Source: Novosphingobium sp. FKTRR1 (lineage in GTDB: Bacteria; Pseudomonadota; Alphaproteobacteria; Sphingomonadales; Sphingomonadaceae). Taken from it: a DNA stretch of 47,636 nt. The stretch covers positions 1-47,636 of the forward strand of contig NZ_JAIZDA010000027.1 of NCBI RefSeq assembly GCF_020404405.1, read 5' to 3'. Each line of letters begins with the position of its first letter. Within the stretch, counting starts at the first letter, position 1. Under the pieces are notes generated by a model. That model saw only the letters and a list, made by a program, of their open reading frames with translations. It ran no database searches and was not told the DNA's origin. This document shows, one piece after another, positions 15,837 through 24,984 of the stretch. A program made the translations under genes and the position numbers.

Positions 15837-17240
15837 TCACGATTTCAGGAAAATATTTTGCCGATCGAGCGTGTCAGTCGCGAGGCCAATGTCCGGCGCG
15901 CGCCCCCGGTCTTCGCTATGCAAGGGGCGCTGCGTGGTCGGATCTTGTCCGCCAATGGCGCGTGCCATTTCCCTGACCGGTTTATCGAACAGCCGAAGCC
16001 CTGCCGCAGCGCTCATCGCGATCGCCCCAAGCAGTGCAAAAAAGATCGTGTGGGGCAGGGTCGGCCAGAAGCTTCCGAGGTAGCCTGCCAGCAAGTTGCC
16101 GAAGAAGGCGGCGAGAAACCAGGTGGCAACCATCGTCCCGCGATGGCCTTCGGGCGCGAACTGGCTGAACAGGCCGAGCCCGACTGGCAGGATGTAGAGC
16201 TCAGCCAGCGTATAGGCGCCGATGAACCCGGCCAGCGCCAGTGCAGGTGGCTTTGCGCCGCTGACATGGCCAAACCAGACAACCCCGGCCAGTCCGAGAT
16301 AGGCAAGCGCAAGGCCCAGCGCGCCCAGCGCCATCTTTTGCAAGGGCGAAACATCGCGGTCCCGCATTGCCGAGCGGTTCCACCACGCCACCAGCACCGG
16401 GGTCAGCGCGAACACCAGCAGTGGATTGAGCGACTGGAACCAACTGCCGGGAATGAGATAGCCAGCCACGCTACGGTTCACGTCGGTATCGGCCCACAGC
16501 GCAACCGAATTGCCCATCTGTTCATAGGCTCCGCGAAACACCACCACACACGCAAACACGCCTGCCAGCGCGCGCAGCCTCCCCGCGCTTTGCACAAGGG
16601 ATGCAGGGGGGGCGTCATTTCCGGCCATAGTGTGTTCGCGGCTGGCCTCGTCTGGAAGCCATCGGCTGCCAAGGCAATAGATCGCCAGCCCAAGGCACAT
16701 GCCCAAGCCCGCCGCGCCAAAGCCGTAATCCCAGCCATAGACCTCGCCAAGCGTGCCGCAAACGAGCGGGGCGATGAATGCGCCCAGATTCACGCCGACG
16801 TAGTAGATATTGTAGGTTGATTGGCGGCGCGGATCGTCAGGCTGGTACAATTGGTCGATCTGGCTGGGCAGGTTGGGCAGATAGAACCCGTTGCCGATCG
16901 CGATGGTGCCTAGCGCGACGAACAACAGCGCCGGAAACGCCATAAGGAAATGGCCCAAAGCCATGATCGCGCCACCGATGATCACGCCTGTCCGCCGTCG
17001 CAGCCAGCGATCCGAAATCGCGCCGCCGATGATCGGTGTGAAATATATGAACGCTGTATAGAACCCGTAGACCATCGAGGCCGTTTCGCCGGAAAACGCG
17101 AGGCTCTTGGTCATGTAGTAGACTAGCAGCGCGCGCATGCCGTAGAACGAGAACTTCTCCCACATCTCCGTGGCAAACAGCACGGTCAGCCCCCGGGGCT
17201 GACCGAACCAGTCGCTGGGATCGGAAAATTCCGTGCTCAT
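15837..17240 (-). CDS. POT (PTR2) family proton-coupled oligopeptide transporter
   Basis: The 467-residue protein has about 12 membrane segments. The POT signature E25-M-W-E28-K29-F-S-F-Y-G-M-R lies in helix 1 (Lys in place of the usual Arg of ExxER). The F-Y-T-A-F-I-Y-F-T-P-I-I-G-G segment and the N-I-Y-Y-V-G-V-N-L-G-A-F motif of helix 5 are also recognisable. POT proteins import di- and tripeptides with protons through the inner membrane. The ATG overlaps the stop of the epimerase gene as ATGA, so uptake and epimerisation of dipeptides are co-expressed. The C-terminal 45 residues form a hydrophilic tail. Confidence 0.92.
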   Translation of the reverse strand: MSTEFSDPSDWFGQPRGLTVLFATEMWEKFSFYGMRALLVYYMTKSLAFSGETASMVYGFYTAFIYFTPIIGGAISDRWLRRRTGVIIGGAIMALGHFLMAFPALLFVALGTIAIGNGFYLPNLPSQIDQLYQPDDPRRQSTYNIYYVGVNLGAFIAPLVCGTLGEVYGWDYGFGAAGLGMCLGLAIYCLGSRWLPDEASREHTMAGNDAPPASLVQSAGRLRALAGVFACVVVFRGAYEQMGNSVALWADTDVNRSVAGYLIPGSWFQSLNPLLVFALTPVLVAWWNRSAMRDRDVSPLQKMALGALGLALAYLGLAGVVWFGHVSGAKPPALALAGFIGAYTLAELYILPVGLGLFSQFAPEGHRGTMVATWFLAAFFGNLLAGYLGSFWPTLPHTIFFALLGAIAMSAAAGLRLFDKPVREMARAIGGQDPTTQRPLHSEDRGRAPDIGLATDTLDRQNIFLKS

Positions 17241-18271
17241 TGAGCGGGCAGGGCCTCTGCAATCATTGCATCCGGGCCCCAGATTTCGGGCGCGCAGGTC
17301 ACGTGCCCGTCGTCATAGACCACGGTCGGAGCCGGATCTTCGGCAATGAAGATCGGGCCGTCCAGATCGACCACATCGCACAGCTGCCCAAGGACATAAG
17401 CCGGCGCGATCGACAGGCTGGTCCCGACCATGTTGCCGACCATGACCTGCAGGCCGAGTTGCTTTGCGCGCCGCGCGATCAGCAGGCCTTCGGTCAGGCC
17501 GCCACACTTGTCGAGCTTGATGTTCACCACGTCGAACCGACCGGGCAGCGTCTCAAGTTCGGCGAGGTCAAGACAGCTTTCGTCCGCCGCGACGGGCAGA
17601 GGTAGCTTGAGGCCATCTAGGTCCGCTTCGCGGCCACGGCGGAACGGCTGTTCGAGCAGCGAGACGCCGCAATCGACCAGCACGCCGATCAGCGGCTCTA
17701 TCGTGTCGGGCGTATAGCCCTGGTTGGCGTCGACCCCGATCCACACATCGGGACGTGCTGCGCGGACGGCCCGCACCCGGTCGCTGTCGACCGCTGCCTC
17801 GCCGGTCAGCTTGAGTTTGATCGCCCGTGCGCCGGCGAAACCGATCGCGCCGCGCGCCATCACGTCAGGATCGTTGGCGCCCAGCGTCATCGTGGTGAGC
17901 AGGCGACGCGGTGTAGGCAGGCCAGCGAGTTCGCAAACCTGCTTGCCCGCTTCGCGCGCTTCGAGTTCCCACAGCGCGCAATCGAGCGCGTTGCGTGCGC
18001 CTCCGGGCGGCAACAGCGTGCGCAGAGTATCGCGGGTCAGATCTGCGGGCATGTTCAAAGCCAGTTTGCGGAGGATATCGGCACCTCTGTCCGCTGTGTC
18101 GTCAAGGTAATAGACGCCAGCCGCTTCGCCCCGGCCGACTGCGTTGCCGCGCCGGACCGTCGCGATAAGGACCGGCGTCTTTTCCATGACATAGCCGGAA
18201 ATGCGGAACGGCGATTTCAACGCCAGATCGATCCGCGTCACATCAAGGCGCAGGTCTGCACAATTGCCCAC
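17237..18271 (-). CDS. dgcA: Enolase-superfamily epimerase, dipeptide epimerase / DgcA-like
   Basis: The GTG at 18271 follows AAGGAG with seven-base spacing and gives 344 residues. The longer frame from 18334 has no such site. Muconate-lactonizing subgroup active-site residues are present: K152-x-K154, D181 (V-D-A-N), E207 (L-E-Q-P-F), D230-E231, and K252 in N-I-K-L-D-K. This pattern fits L-Ala-D/L-Glu dipeptide epimerases and DgcA, the N-acetyl-D-Glu racemase that works with DgcN (DUF1611). A DUF1611 gene is present at 11935. It is cytoplasmic and lies between the membrane-anchored hydrolase and the POT peptide transporter, translationally coupled to the latter. Dipeptide epimerase and N-acetyl-Glu racemase activity cannot be told apart by eye. 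Confidence 0.85.
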   Translation of the reverse strand: MGNCADLRLDVTRIDLALKSPFRISGYVMEKTPVLIATVRRGNAVGRGEAAGVYYLDDTADRGADILRKLALNMPADLTRDTLRTLLPPGGARNALDCALWELEAREAGKQVCELAGLPTPRRLLTTMTLGANDPDVMARGAIGFAGARAIKLKLTGEAAVDSDRVRAVRAARPDVWIGVDANQGYTPDTIEPLIGVLVDCGVSLLEQPFRRGREADLDGLKLPLPVAADESCLDLAELETLPGRFDVVNIKLDKCGGLTEGLLIARRAKQLGLQVMVGNMVGTSLSIAPAYVLGQLCDVVDLDGPIFIAEDPAPTVVYDDGHVTCAPEIWGPDAMIAEALPAQ

Positions 18272-18346
18272 TTCGAGGTCTCCTTCAATTTCCTGGGGGA
18301 AGCGAGGGGGCAGGCCGTTATCAGCACCCCCCACGCTTGCGACTGG

Positions 18347-20320
18347 TCAGTAGTTGGTCGTGAACGTCAGCAGGCCGCCAGCCCAGGCGAACCATGCGAG
18401 CATCAGGAACGACACGCTCAACGCTGCGGCCCAAAGCTTGGCGATCCAGCTCGATTTTCCGGTCAGGACCGCGAACAGGTTGTAAAGTGCAGCTACCAAT
18501 CCGCCGACCGACCCGATCAGCACGATCAGTTCAACCAACAGCAACGCCCAGTTGTTGTTGCCAAGCCACTCGAACCCGCCATCGCCGGTGATGATCGAAA
18601 ACATACCGATCAGGGCGCCCGCTCCGGCGACTGCTGCGACCGCGCCAAGGCGCACAAGCCGATAAGCCCGCGCCCGCTTCCCTACGAGCGCGAGCCTTGC
18701 GCCATAGCTGCGGCGGACAAGCGCCAAGACTGGCCAGCCCAGTGCGGTCAGCAGCACCACGACAAAGCCCGTGACTGTCGCCGGGATCAGCCAGGCCGCA
18801 TCAAGGTACCACGGCGCGCGGTCGTAAACCGCAATGCCCGCCACCGTGTCGGACGATACGCGGACCACCTTGCCGCCCTTGACCATTGCGCCGAACCGTT
18901 CGTGCCCGGCAATGTCACGCCAGACAAACGGAGCAATCTCGCGGTAGTGGATCGGCTCGCCGCTGGGCTTTGGAATGAGCGGAAAGCTCACCGTGCCGTC
19001 CGGGTTGGTGACGACCTTTAGCTGACCGACAACGCCCATGAGCGCGAGGAAATTGCTGAAGCCGCCCCGCGCGCTGATGTAGCTGCCCGAAACCATCCGC
19101 GCGTGTTCGGCTGCCGTTGCGGCATCGACCTTGCCGTCGGTGTTGGGGGCCGGGAAATAGCGATCGGCAAAGCCCGATACGAGCATGCCGCGGAGCGATC
19201 CGGCGCCCTTTACCCCGGCACTGTTGACCGAAACGAACAGGCCGACATTGTCGTTGATGAACAAGTACAGGCCGCTGTGGAAGAACGCTGTGTCGCCGCC
19301 ATGGCCGATGATGCGGTGCCCGTTGAGGTCTGACACCATCATCCCCAACTCGATTCCGTTGAGTGGCGGCATCAGCCGCGTTGTGGTGTTATGCATCATC
19401 TGCGCGGTTTCGGGCTTCAGAATCTGCGTGTTGCCGTATTTTCCGTTCTGCAGATGCGCGATCATGAAGTGCGCCATGTCCTCGCCGGTTGCGGCAAGAT
19501 TGCCGGCCGGCGATGCCACGACGATTTCGAACGGCTGGGCCCGCTTGGTCGCGTCCTGATAGCCTTTCGACATCGTATCGAGGATGCGCTTGGGCATCGG
19601 CACCGCAAAGCTGGAGTTGTTCATGTCCAGCGGCTTGAGAATATGCTGGTCGACATAAGCGTCAAACGGTTCCCCCGAGACGCGCGCAACGATGTACCCC
19701 GAAAGCGCCGCGCAATAGTTGGAATAAGCAGGGGTGGTGCCTGCATCGAACACGCGCGTCGGGGTCCAGCGCTTGAGCCAATTGCCCAGCGAGGTGTCTC
19801 TGGGATGGGCGTCGATCAGGTCTTTGACCGCTTCCTCGAAGCCGGGAGTGTGCGTCATGCAGTTGCGCAGCGTGATCGGCTTGCCGCCGCGCGGCGGGAT
19901 CTTGAAATCGAGGTAGGAGTTGACGTCGGCATCGAGGCTCAGCTTGCCTTGCTCGACCAGTTGCATCACCGCCGTCCAGGTGAACAGCTTGGACACCGAG
20001 CCGGGACGAAACCCGGTTCTCTTGGGATCGACCGGTGCACCGGTGGCGACGTCCGAGGTGCCATAGCCCTTTTCGAGCATGACCTGACCGTCTTTCACGA
20101 CCACCACGACCGCGCCCGCGATCTCTCCGCGTGCCAGCTCTGCGGGCATGAACCCGTCCAGCCATGCTTCCGCATCGGCGGTGTTGAGCGGGTGCGCAGC
20201 GGGCAACTGGCCTGCAGGCGCGCTGGTCGATTGCAGGCTTGGCGCCTGCGGGTTCGCGTCAACGATTGTGGACGCGAAAAGGGCCCAAACCAAACCGAGC
20301 GTGGCGAACAGTCTACGCAT
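18347..20320 (-). CDS. Beta-lactamase-fold serine hydrolase with C-terminal four-helix membrane domain (copy 1)
   Basis: The 657-residue protein starts at the ATG at 20320 (AGGGG upstream, start of the signal peptide). The catalytic domain (about 50-360) carries S108-V-S-K111, Y199-S-N201 and H340-G-G. A beta-rich linker (about 390-510) follows, then four hydrophobic segments in the last 140 residues, so the catalytic domain is probably held at the outer face of the inner membrane. The whole architecture is repeated in the gene at 42460-44415, with long identical stretches (for example R-P-G-S-V-S-K-L-F and Y-R-E-I-A-P-F-V-W-R). It is divergent from the XRE-cupin regulator and has a promoter containing the shared operator. 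The downstream epimerase starts 75 bases later and is probably in the same transcript. Confidence 0.88.
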   Translation of the reverse strand: MRRLFATLGLVWALFASTIVDANPQAPSLQSTSAPAGQLPAAHPLNTADAEAWLDGFMPAELARGEIAGAVVVVVKDGQVMLEKGYGTSDVATGAPVDPKRTGFRPGSVSKLFTWTAVMQLVEQGKLSLDADVNSYLDFKIPPRGGKPITLRNCMTHTPGFEEAVKDLIDAHPRDTSLGNWLKRWTPTRVFDAGTTPAYSNYCAALSGYIVARVSGEPFDAYVDQHILKPLDMNNSSFAVPMPKRILDTMSKGYQDATKRAQPFEIVVASPAGNLAATGEDMAHFMIAHLQNGKYGNTQILKPETAQMMHNTTTRLMPPLNGIELGMMVSDLNGHRIIGHGGDTAFFHSGLYLFINDNVGLFVSVNSAGVKGAGSLRGMLVSGFADRYFPAPNTDGKVDAATAAEHARMVSGSYISARGGFSNFLALMGVVGQLKVVTNPDGTVSFPLIPKPSGEPIHYREIAPFVWRDIAGHERFGAMVKGGKVVRVSSDTVAGIAVYDRAPWYLDAAWLIPATVTGFVVVLLTALGWPVLALVRRSYGARLALVGKRARAYRLVRLGAVAAVAGAGALIGMFSIITGDGGFEWLGNNNWALLLVELIVLIGSVGGLVAALYNLFAVLTGKSSWIAKLWAAALSVSFLMLAWFAWAGGLLTFTTNY

Positions 20321-20388
20321 TTGCACCCCTGACCCGCATTGTCGGCATCCGGGAATCACCCAGCCCGCAATGAATTTCTCTGGAGGCT

Positions 20389-20417
20389 ATCTGCAGTCCT
20401 GATTGGAAAATTGTCAA
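20389..20417 (-). promoter_or_regulatory. Promoter/operator of the 20320 hydrolase, divergent from the XRE-cupin gene
   Basis: On the minus strand TTGACA (20417-20412) is followed by A and TTTTCCAATCAGGAC, then CAGATA as a possible -10 (18-base spacing). The element TTTTCYRATYRGGAY lies in the spacer, where a bound repressor would block RNA polymerase. It is only about 100 bases from the regulator's start, so the same site may serve autoregulation. A TATATG at 20445-20450 could be the regulator's -10 but has no clear -35. Confidence 0.65.
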
Positions 20418-20519
20418 TGCTCTCGCAAAATCCTTCAAAGCGGCTATATGATCAGGCTTGAAAAATGAGCTGCCCGCCGCAACTTGCTGCGGGAATTAAA
20501 TTTACAAAGGATTTGGGTC

Positions 20520-21218
20520 TTGCCGAAGATCAAGAGCAGTCGTGCGGCGAAGGTTCCCGCCGCGCTTTCCCCGGTAAACGACATCCCCATGCGCAAGGTC
20601 GCGCCAGTGAAGCCAACGCTTGGTGTTGTTGTTCGCTCGTTGCGTCAGGCCAACAAGTGGACGCTCAAGGAGATGAGTGAGAAGACGGGGATTCCGTTCT
20701 CAACATTGTCCAAGGTCGAGAACGATCGGCTGACGCTGACATACGACAAGCTTTTGCAACTGGCTGAGCGTCTGAACATGCGGATGTCCGACCTGTTTGC
20801 CGAACCCCAACCGCATGAATCGGCGCCTTCCGGTCTTGCACGTCGGAGTGTGGGGTCGGCCGAAACCGCCATGCGCGTCGAAACGCCGAACTACGACTAT
20901 AGCTATCTATGCACCGAACTGCGCAAGAAGCGGATGATTCCGGTGCTGACCCGCATCCGGGCGCACAGCGTCAGCGAATTCGGGCAACTCGTCCGGCATT
21001 CCGGCGAGGAATGGGCCTATGTCCTTGAGGGGCAGATCGTCGTCCATACCGAGTTCTATGACCCGGTAACGCTGGACGTCGGGCAGATCATCTATCTCGA
21101 TAGCGGCATGGGCCATGCCTATGTTGTTGGTGAAGGATACGAAGACGCCTTGATGATCGGCTCGTGTTCAAGTGCGCAGGAAGACCATCTGGACGAATTG
21201 TTGACAGCGCATTCGTGA
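20520..21218 (+). CDS. XRE-family transcriptional regulator with C-terminal cupin domain
   Basis: A Cro/C1-type helix-turn-helix lies in the first third (L-G-V-V-V-R-S-L-R-Q ... L-K-E-M-S-E-K-T-G-I-P-F-S-T-L-S-K-V-E). A cupin fold lies in the last third (H-S-G-E-E-W-A-Y-V-L-E-G and D-S-G-M-G-H-A-Y), where a small ligand probably binds. The TTG at 20520 has AAAGGA eight bases upstream and gives 232 residues; an ATG at 20589 would give 209. Regulators of this class often control amino-acid or amine catabolism beside their own gene. It is divergent from the 20320 hydrolase, and a motif in their shared gap recurs at other promoters of the window, so I infer that this protein governs the regulon. 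Direction of control is unknown. Confidence 0.88.
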   Translation: MPKIKSSRAAKVPAALSPVNDIPMRKVAPVKPTLGVVVRSLRQANKWTLKEMSEKTGIPFSTLSKVENDRLTLTYDKLLQLAERLNMRMSDLFAEPQPHESAPSGLARRSVGSAETAMRVETPNYDYSYLCTELRKKRMIPVLTRIRAHSVSEFGQLVRHSGEEWAYVLEGQIVVHTEFYDPVTLDVGQIIYLDSGMGHAYVVGEGYEDALMIGSCSSAQEDHLDELLTAHS

Positions 21219-21256
21219 GCTGGGCTGAGTCGCCTCGACGAGTTTGAATCCCGGCG

Positions 21257-21301
21257 TTGACATTCGCTTGAACAGGCTTCAACTATCCTGATATGAAAAT
21301 C
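21257..21301 (+). promoter_or_regulatory. Promoter of the 21393 operon with inverted shared element
   Basis: TTGACA (21257-21262) is followed at 18 bases by AACTAT (21281-21286). TTGAA-CAGGC-TTCAA (21268-21282) is a perfect inverted repeat in the spacer. Just after the -10, the minus strand reads TTTTCATATCAGGA (21300-21287), 12 of 14 positions like the shared TTTTCCAATCAGGA element, in reverse orientation. The leader from there to the start codon is about 90 bases. Confidence 0.55.
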
Positions 21302-21392
21302 GCGCCGCATCGGCGGGCGTGACGCGCTGCCCGAACCGGGCAGGCGATTCACGCTGCTGTCGTGCGAGCAATCGGGAACGGAGCCTGTTTCG

Positions 21393-23318
21393 GTGATGAA
21401 ATCATCTCGTTCGGCCTGGCTGACAGCCACGGCCATAGTCGGAGTGCTGTCGGCGACCGGCGCTTTGGCGGCAACCGGATCCGGCGCTGTTTACGACGTC
21501 ATCATTGAACATGGGACGGTGTTCGATGGCACGGGTTCGCCCGGCCAAAGCACTGACATCGGTGTGATCGCTGGTCGCATCGCCGCCTTGGGCGATCTGC
21601 ATGGGGTGGCCGCACGTCAAAGGATCGACGCGAGCCACCTCTATGTGGCACCCGGTTTCATCAACGTTCACGATCATTCGACGCCCGAAGGGTTGCCGAC
21701 GGCGCTGAACATGCTCACGCAAGGTGAAACGACCGCGATCCTCAACCCCGACGGGTATGGCGAACCTGATCTTGCCAAGCAGCTTACCGATCTCGCGAAG
21801 CCGGGCATGGCACTCAATATCGGCGCCTATTCGGGCTTCAACGCGATCTGGGAGGAGACGGTCGGCGCGAACGATGTCAGGCCAACTCCGGCGCAGATCG
21901 CCGCCATGCGCGGCCATCTCGAAAAAGACCTCGAACAGGGCGCGTGGGGCGTTTCGGCGGGGCTCGATTACAAGCCTGCCTATTATGCCAGCGCGGATGA
22001 AGTCGTCAGCGTGGTCAGTGCCGCGTCGAAATGGCGGACCAATTTCCCCAACCATGACCGGCTGCGGTCTGAAACCGGCTACAGTTCGCGACTTGGCGTG
22101 GCAGAAACGATCGCCATTGCCTCAGCTGCCGGCCTCTCACCCGAAATTACGCATATCAAGGCGCAAGGACGCGAGCAGGGGCGCGCTGCCGAAATCCTCG
22201 ACCAGATGCACCAGGCGACGGCGAACGGGCATTTTTCGACTGGCGACGTCTATCCCTACACTGCCGGGATGACCGGCTTGTTCTCGTTCACTGTGCCCGG
22301 CTGGGCGCAGGAGGGCGGCATCGACGAGATGCTCAAGCGGTTCAAGAACCCCGATCTGCGCGCAAAGATCGTCGCGAATGCCGAAGGCGCGCTCGATGCG
22401 CGTTTTGGCGGGCCCAAGGGCGTGTATCTGCCGATGTCCCGCCGCCAGCTGGTCGATGTGGCCAAGGCCGAGGGCGTGTCATCGGGCGAGGCGCTGTTGC
22501 GCGTCATGGAAAAGGGCGAGTTCGTCGGTGTTTTCACGTTCGGCAGCGAGGACGATGTACGCACTTTCCTGCGCGATCCGGCGGTGTCGATCACTTGCGA
22601 TTGCGGGGCCGATCTGGAAACGCGGACACACCCACGTCTCTACGGAACCTATCCGCGCATACTTGGTCGTTATGTACGCGATGAGCACGTGCTGTCCTGG
22701 GCGGAGGCAATCCGCAAACTGACCGGTCTGCCAGCATCGAGCCTTGGCATGGTCGATCGCGGGTTCATCGCGCCGGGTATGGCCGCAGACATCGCCATCT
22801 TCGACCCGGCGACCGTAATCGATCATGCGACATACGAAAATCCGACCGCGTTGTCCGATGGCATCCGCTTCGTTCTGGTCAATGGCACGGTCGAACTGAG
22901 CGACGGCAAGCCGACCGGTGCCAAAGCGGGTGCAGTTCTGCTGCGCAGCGAACACATGCCGACGCGCCCAATGAATGTGGCCGGGCATGGCGCAAGCTCG
23001 CTTGCAAGCGTGCCGCTGCGCTCGAAAACTGGCCAGCCAGCAAAGCTGTCGCTCGATATCGCGCAGACCGTCGATGGCAAAGCGGTGGGCAGCGTCACAC
23101 TGACCGATGAGAACAACCATGTGTTGCTCTCGGCGCGCGCGCTGGGGCCGTTGCAGCTTGGCGACCGCTGGATGAGCGTGACAGGTTGGGCCGCTTCGCC
23201 TGCCGGACAGAGCTTCACGCTGATTATCGACCGGGGCAATCCGCGCCAGCCCGGCAAAGGCGCGATCGTGCTCGAAACTGGCTCGGGCGAACGTTATTCC
23301 GGCGAAATCGCAGAATAA
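21393..23318 (+). CDS. Exported N-acyl-D-amino-acid deacylase (D-aminoacylase family) with extra C-terminal domain
   Basis: The 641-residue amidohydrolase has a signal peptide ending A-L-A. The metal motifs are H93-D-H95 (G-F-I-N-V-H-D-H), H254-I-K256, and D403 in C-D-C-G. The family's long C-terminal signature H-P-R-L-Y-G-T-Y-P-R ... R-D-E-H ... D-R-G-F-I-A-P-G-M-A-A-D is present. D-aminoacylases release D-amino acids from N-acyl forms. Family members are usually about 480-550 residues. The roughly 115 extra residues at the end (from about 525) look beta-rich and are unassigned. A GTG at 21393 lies nine bases after GGAG; the ATG at 21396 is an alternative. It is first of a three-gene operon with an M28 peptidase and an aminotransferase. 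Confidence 0.87.
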   Translation: MMKSSRSAWLTATAIVGVLSATGALAATGSGAVYDVIIEHGTVFDGTGSPGQSTDIGVIAGRIAALGDLHGVAARQRIDASHLYVAPGFINVHDHSTPEGLPTALNMLTQGETTAILNPDGYGEPDLAKQLTDLAKPGMALNIGAYSGFNAIWEETVGANDVRPTPAQIAAMRGHLEKDLEQGAWGVSAGLDYKPAYYASADEVVSVVSAASKWRTNFPNHDRLRSETGYSSRLGVAETIAIASAAGLSPEITHIKAQGREQGRAAEILDQMHQATANGHFSTGDVYPYTAGMTGLFSFTVPGWAQEGGIDEMLKRFKNPDLRAKIVANAEGALDARFGGPKGVYLPMSRRQLVDVAKAEGVSSGEALLRVMEKGEFVGVFTFGSEDDVRTFLRDPAVSITCDCGADLETRTHPRLYGTYPRILGRYVRDEHVLSWAEAIRKLTGLPASSLGMVDRGFIAPGMAADIAIFDPATVIDHATYENPTALSDGIRFVLVNGTVELSDGKPTGAKAGAVLLRSEHMPTRPMNVAGHGASSLASVPLRSKTGQPAKLSLDIAQTVDGKAVGSVTLTDENNHVLLSARALGPLQLGDRWMSVTGWAASPAGQSFTLIIDRGNPRQPGKGAIVLETGSGERYSGEIAE

Positions 23319-23342
23319 ATAATTGAAAATTCGGGGGAATTG

Positions 23343-24968
23343 ATGAGAAAGCGGCTGAGTGGATGTGCGCTGGTGGCGCTGGCAATATCTGTCGTGACCC
23401 CGGTGCGGGCCGAGAACCGCGCTGATCCCGACGGGACGCAGTGGTGGGGCTATATCGCGACACTGGCGGGCGACACGTTCGAGGGGCGCGACACCGGATC
23501 GGTCGGCCACCTCGCTGCCGCCGACTTCGTCGCTGCGGAATTTCGCAAGGCCGGGGCCAAGCCCGCTGGAGCAGGGGGAACCTATTTCCAGGCGGTTCCG
23601 CTCGTCTCCGAAGCGATCGATGCGGCACGCTCGGGCGTGCGGGTGGACGTCGCCGGCGCATCGACGCCGCTGGCGGTCGGCGAGGATATCGTCCTGTCGG
23701 CCGGGGTACCGCAGCCTGCTGCGCTGACCGCGCCGCTTGCGTTCATCGGCTATGGCCTCGCCATCCCTGAGGCGGGTCACGACGACTTTGCCGATGTTGA
23801 TCTGCGCGGCAAAGTCGCGGTACGGATCTATAGCGGACCCAGCGGTATCAGCGGTGCGCTCTTGGCACATTCTCAGGCTTATGCGCTGCCAAAGGCGCTC
23901 GAAAAAGCGGGCGCGGTCGGCCTGATCACGATCATCCCGCCGCATCATCGTGACATCCCGTGGGACTTCGTCCGCAGGAACGGCCGGCACAGCGGCATGT
24001 ATATCGATGATCCGGCCCAGCAGGATTTCGTCGGGCCGCATCTCAACGGTTTGATCAACCCAGCCAAGGCGGCGGCGCTGTTTGCGGGATCGGGCCATTC
24101 CCTCGACGACATTTTCGCTGCAGCCAGCGCACAACAGCCGATCGCCGGTTTCCCGCTCAACGGTTCGATTACCGCGAACGTTGCCATGACAACACGGCAA
24201 CTGACCTCGCCCAACGTGGTGGCCTTGCTGCCGGGTTCGGGCAAGCTGAAGACACAATATGTGGTGATCAGCGCGCATCTCGACCATGTCGGGATCGGGG
24301 ATCCGGTCAAGGGCGATCCAATCCATCACGGCGCCATGGACAATGCCTCGGGTGTCGCCTCGATGCTCGAAGTTGCGAACCAATTGCCGAAAAAAGCCGA
24401 CAAGCCTCGCCGTTCGATCCTGCTGGTTGCCGTGACCGGCGAAGAAAAGGGCTTGCTGGGATCGCGTTATTTCGCCGGAAATCCGACGGTTCCGAAGGGC
24501 TCGATTGTTGCGGACATCAATCTTGACCAGCCTTTGCCGCTGTTCCCTCTCAAACACCTGCTTGTCATGGGCGAGGAGCAGAGTTCGCTTGGTCCCATCG
24601 CCCGCGCAACCGCGCTTGCGCAAGGGTTCGACACGGTTCCCGATGGTGAGCCGGATCGGATGCTGTTCGTTCGTTCCGACAACTACAGCTTCATCAGGAC
24701 AGGTGTCCCGGCGATCGGCCTCACCTTCGGCCATCCCAAGGGAACGCCCGAGGACGCGAAGGTCGCGGACTGGTTCCTGACCCGCTACCATACCCCACAG
24801 GACAACCTGTCGCAGCCGGTCGATAAAGTCGCCGCCTCGGTATTCAACGCCTATCTGACCGCGCTGGTTGCCAGAGTCGCCAGCGAGCCGGTGGTTCCGC
24901 ACTGGAACAGCGACAGCTTCTTCAAGCGGTTCGAACGACCTGTCTCCTCCACCTCGTCGACCAAGTGA
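23343..24968 (+). CDS. Exported M28 family zinc aminopeptidase
   Basis: The 541-residue protein starts at the ATG at 23343, just after GGGGGAA, with a signal peptide ending V-R-A. M28 metal and catalytic motifs are in order: A-H-L-D-H, G-A-M-D-N-A-S-G, T-G-E-E-K-G-L-L-G-S, N-L-D-Q and Y-H-T-P-Q-D-N. The region before them (about 95-250) resembles a protease-associated domain insert. These peptidases remove N-terminal residues from peptides in the periplasm or outside. The gene lies 24 bases behind the D-aminoacylase and 16 before the aminotransferase, fitting release of free amino acids that are then deaminated. Confidence 0.9.
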   Translation: MRKRLSGCALVALAISVVTPVRAENRADPDGTQWWGYIATLAGDTFEGRDTGSVGHLAAADFVAAEFRKAGAKPAGAGGTYFQAVPLVSEAIDAARSGVRVDVAGASTPLAVGEDIVLSAGVPQPAALTAPLAFIGYGLAIPEAGHDDFADVDLRGKVAVRIYSGPSGISGALLAHSQAYALPKALEKAGAVGLITIIPPHHRDIPWDFVRRNGRHSGMYIDDPAQQDFVGPHLNGLINPAKAAALFAGSGHSLDDIFAAASAQQPIAGFPLNGSITANVAMTTRQLTSPNVVALLPGSGKLKTQYVVISAHLDHVGIGDPVKGDPIHHGAMDNASGVASMLEVANQLPKKADKPRRSILLVAVTGEEKGLLGSRYFAGNPTVPKGSIVADINLDQPLPLFPLKHLLVMGEEQSSLGPIARATALAQGFDTVPDGEPDRMLFVRSDNYSFIRTGVPAIGLTFGHPKGTPEDAKVADWFLTRYHTPQDNLSQPVDKVAASVFNAYLTALVARVASEPVVPHWNSDSFFKRFERPVSSTSSTK

Positions 24969-24984
24969 TGAAAGGTTGCCGCCA

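Noticed and set aside
20473..20493. Small hairpin CCGCA-loop-TGCGG in the leader of the XRE-cupin gene as a riboswitch or attenuator
   Set aside because: Only a 5-base stem without U-tract or conserved aptamer features.
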